Assembly: GCA_018399295.1 (NCBI GenBank)
Contig: JAGYOO010000013.1
Coordinates: 1-13,633, forward strand
Direction of reading: 5' to 3'
Source: Candidatus Omnitrophota bacterium
GTDB lineage: Bacteria; Omnitrophota; Gorgyraeia; B26-G9
DNA: 13,633 nt
Under the pieces are notes generated by a model. That model was not told the origin of the DNA. It saw nothing but the letters and a program-made list of their open reading frames with translations, and made no database searches. The translations under genes and the position numbers were made by a program. Position 1 is the first letter of the stretch; every line of letters starts with the position of its first letter. This document shows positions 12,763-13,633 of the stretch, one piece after another.

Positions 12763-13210
12763 ATACCGCTCTTGCTTTCATTTTTTCCAGTTCGTTGGAG
12801 ATAAAGGCAAGATGCTTTTTCTCATCTTCAAAGTTTCGTTCCAGCTGGCGGTGCACGTCCTCCCGGATCTCCCATTCAACTGCTTTCTCATACACACGAT
12901 TTGTTGTTTCCTCGTTGGTCCGCATTGCCTTGAGGGCTCCCACGGTTCCGGTAATGCTTCGCATTGTGGTAACCGCTTCCATCAGCTTCCCCTGAATATC
13001 CTGGCTGCGTTCCGGCGGTTCACCGCCCAGTTCTGAGATCAATACGGACAGGTTGGATATATGTCCTTCATGATCATTTCGATAATTTAGTATTGTCTCT
13101 CTGATCCGTTCGTCTCTGATTCGCTCAATCGCCCGCTCATAGGCGTTTACCGCGTCGATATCAAGCTTTACCAATCCGCTTAATCGGTCGATAATCTCCT
13201 GATCGTTCAT
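12761..13210 (-). CDS. Ferritin-like four-helix-bundle protein
   Basis: This is a small helical protein of the ferritin-like superfamily (DUF2383-type or a near relative), possibly a di-iron or stress-related protein. Four helices are expected: about 3-32 (DIDAVNAYERAIERI), 34-61 (YRNDHEGHISNLSVLISEL), 69-104, and 105-145 (DEKKHLAFISNELEKM). Candidate metal ligands are Glu25, Asp46/His47/Glu48/His50, Glu108, and Glu130 with His133 in an ExxH. The first half has HEGH rather than a clean ExxH, so metal binding is not certain. The start is ATG at 13210, because AGGAGG lies 7 nt upstream (13218-13223 on this strand). A longer frame from 13261 would add 17 residues across that site. The gene converges on DUF493 with a 9-bp gap. 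Confidence 0.82.
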   Translation of the reverse strand: MNDQEIIDRLSGLVKLDIDAVNAYERAIERIRDERIRETILNYRNDHEGHISNLSVLISELGGEPPERSQDIQGKLMEAVTTMRSITGTVGALKAMRTNEETTNRVYEKAVEWEIREDVHRQLERNFEDEKKHLAFISNELEKMKARAV

Positions 13211-13402
13211 AACATTACCTCCTTTTTCTTTTATCTTCGCGCTTTTTGTCGTAATTTCCACCCCCCGGATTCAGCGATTATCTGACCTGTTCCCCCTGTT
13301 ATTAAATTTAAAGCACCTGGCCCCGAGACAGTAGAAAATAGGGGAATCAGCATATTGTTCTTTTCTGTCGTTAAGGGTTAAAACATACGTAAAGGAGGAT
13401 CT
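13211..13402. promoter_or_regulatory. Divergent intergenic region between ferritin-like and membrane-protein genes
   Basis: The 192-bp region must hold both divergent promoters. On the minus strand a GATAAT, lying just upstream of the ferritin-like leader, has TTTAAT about 18 bp before it, a modest sigma-70-like pair. A perfect 10-bp AT palindrome TTAAATTTAA (13302-13311) lies near the centre and could be an operator. No convincing + strand promoter is seen. Confidence 0.3.
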
Positions 13403-13633
13403 ATGTATCTGACTGTTTCGTTGAAGCAAAAAAGCATAACCGCGGCAGTTGGCGCCTCTCTGTTGATGCTGACCGCGGGGATGATCCATCTGTTAATAAC
13501 TCCCGACCATCTGAATCATTCTCCTTATCATGGAGTTTTTTTTCTCAGCTTAGGGTTGCTGCAGTTGATTTGGGGCCTGGTGTTTCTGGGGAGGCAGACG
13601 CTGCGTTTTTATCAGGCCGGGCTGATCATCAGC
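13403..13633 (+). CDS. Polytopic membrane protein, unknown family, 3'-partial
   Basis: An open frame of 77 codons runs off the window. AAAGGAGG sits 4 nt before ATG 13403. The translation has a short basic N-terminus (SLKQKS) and then a first membrane span at about residues 12-33 (ITAAVGASLLMLTAGMIHLL). A short loop with HLLITPDHLNHSPYHG follows, then a second span at about 44-62 (VFFLSLGLLQLIWGLVFL), an RQTLRF turn, and the start of a third span. The H-x5-P-D-H pattern just after the first span, before a GVFFL span, recalls small membrane proteins of unknown function found in several phyla, but I do not recognise a named family. The histidines might bind metal; this is speculation. Confidence 0.7.
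   Translation, partial: MYLTVSLKQKSITAAVGASLLMLTAGMIHLLITPDHLNHSPYHGVFFLSLGLLQLIWGLVFLGRQTLRFYQAGLIIS

Noticed and set aside
1..13633. CRISPR arrays, tRNA or rRNA genes, riboswitches
   Set aside because: No regularly spaced repeats, cloverleaf-like or rRNA-like segments were recognised by eye. No glycine-riboswitch-like structure can be placed in the 67 bp before gcvT.

Overview
The window is bacterial DNA with roughly even base composition, tightly packed genes, frequent 1-25 nt overlaps between stop and start codons, several TTG/GTG starts and mostly strong AGGAGG-type ribosome binding sites. Three features suggest a mainly anaerobic bacterium: a bidirectional NAD(P)-linked group 3b [NiFe] hydrogenase, a split (two-subunit) glycine decarboxylase, and no visible aerobic respiratory gene. 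The phylum cannot be assigned from the sequence alone.

Region 1 (1-3223, + strand) is the end of a group 3b [NiFe] hydrogenase (sulfhydrogenase) operon. It holds the C-terminal part of the flavin/NAD-binding gamma subunit, the small (delta) subunit, the catalytic large (alpha) subunit, the endopeptidase that matures the large subunit, and a short HypA-type nickel chaperone that lacks its zinc domain.

Region 2 (3291-8465, + strand) is a compact glycine cleavage operon: gcvT, gcvH, gcvPA, gcvPB and lipA. All junctions after gcvH overlap. LipA makes the lipoyl group that GcvH carries, so carrier and cofactor synthesis are co-expressed. The L-protein (dihydrolipoamide dehydrogenase) and the octanoyl/lipoyl transferase are not in the window.

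Region 3 (8466-8894) is a 430-base gap with no recognised gene. It holds two short, overlapping, very tentative ORFs, a CACGGAG-type short repeat patch, and three copies of TGTTTAAR in front of the next gene.

Region 4 (8895-11749, + strand) is an accessory cluster: an exported Gln/Arg/Glu-rich protein with two LTxxQ-like repeats, a nitroreductase of the SagB type with competing exported and cytosolic starts, a MIF-family tautomerase, a TrmO/TsaA-type tRNA methyltransferase, and a DUF72 protein.

Region 5 (11735-12751) is a REP-associated tyrosine transposase (RAYT) gene preceded by two copies of an imperfect-to-perfect palindrome sharing 18 identical bases. Its own good sigma-70-like promoter lies between them. 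The transposase stop overlaps the start of a DUF493 (YbeD-like) gene by one base.

Region 6 (12761-13633) holds a minus-strand ferritin-like four-helix protein and, diverging from it, the start of a membrane protein that runs off the window.

The most interesting points are the RAYT with its paired palindromes coupled to DUF493, the zinc-domain-less HypA, the two possible starts of the nitroreductase, and the LTxxQ-repeat envelope protein. I found no clear evidence of a completely new multi-gene system.
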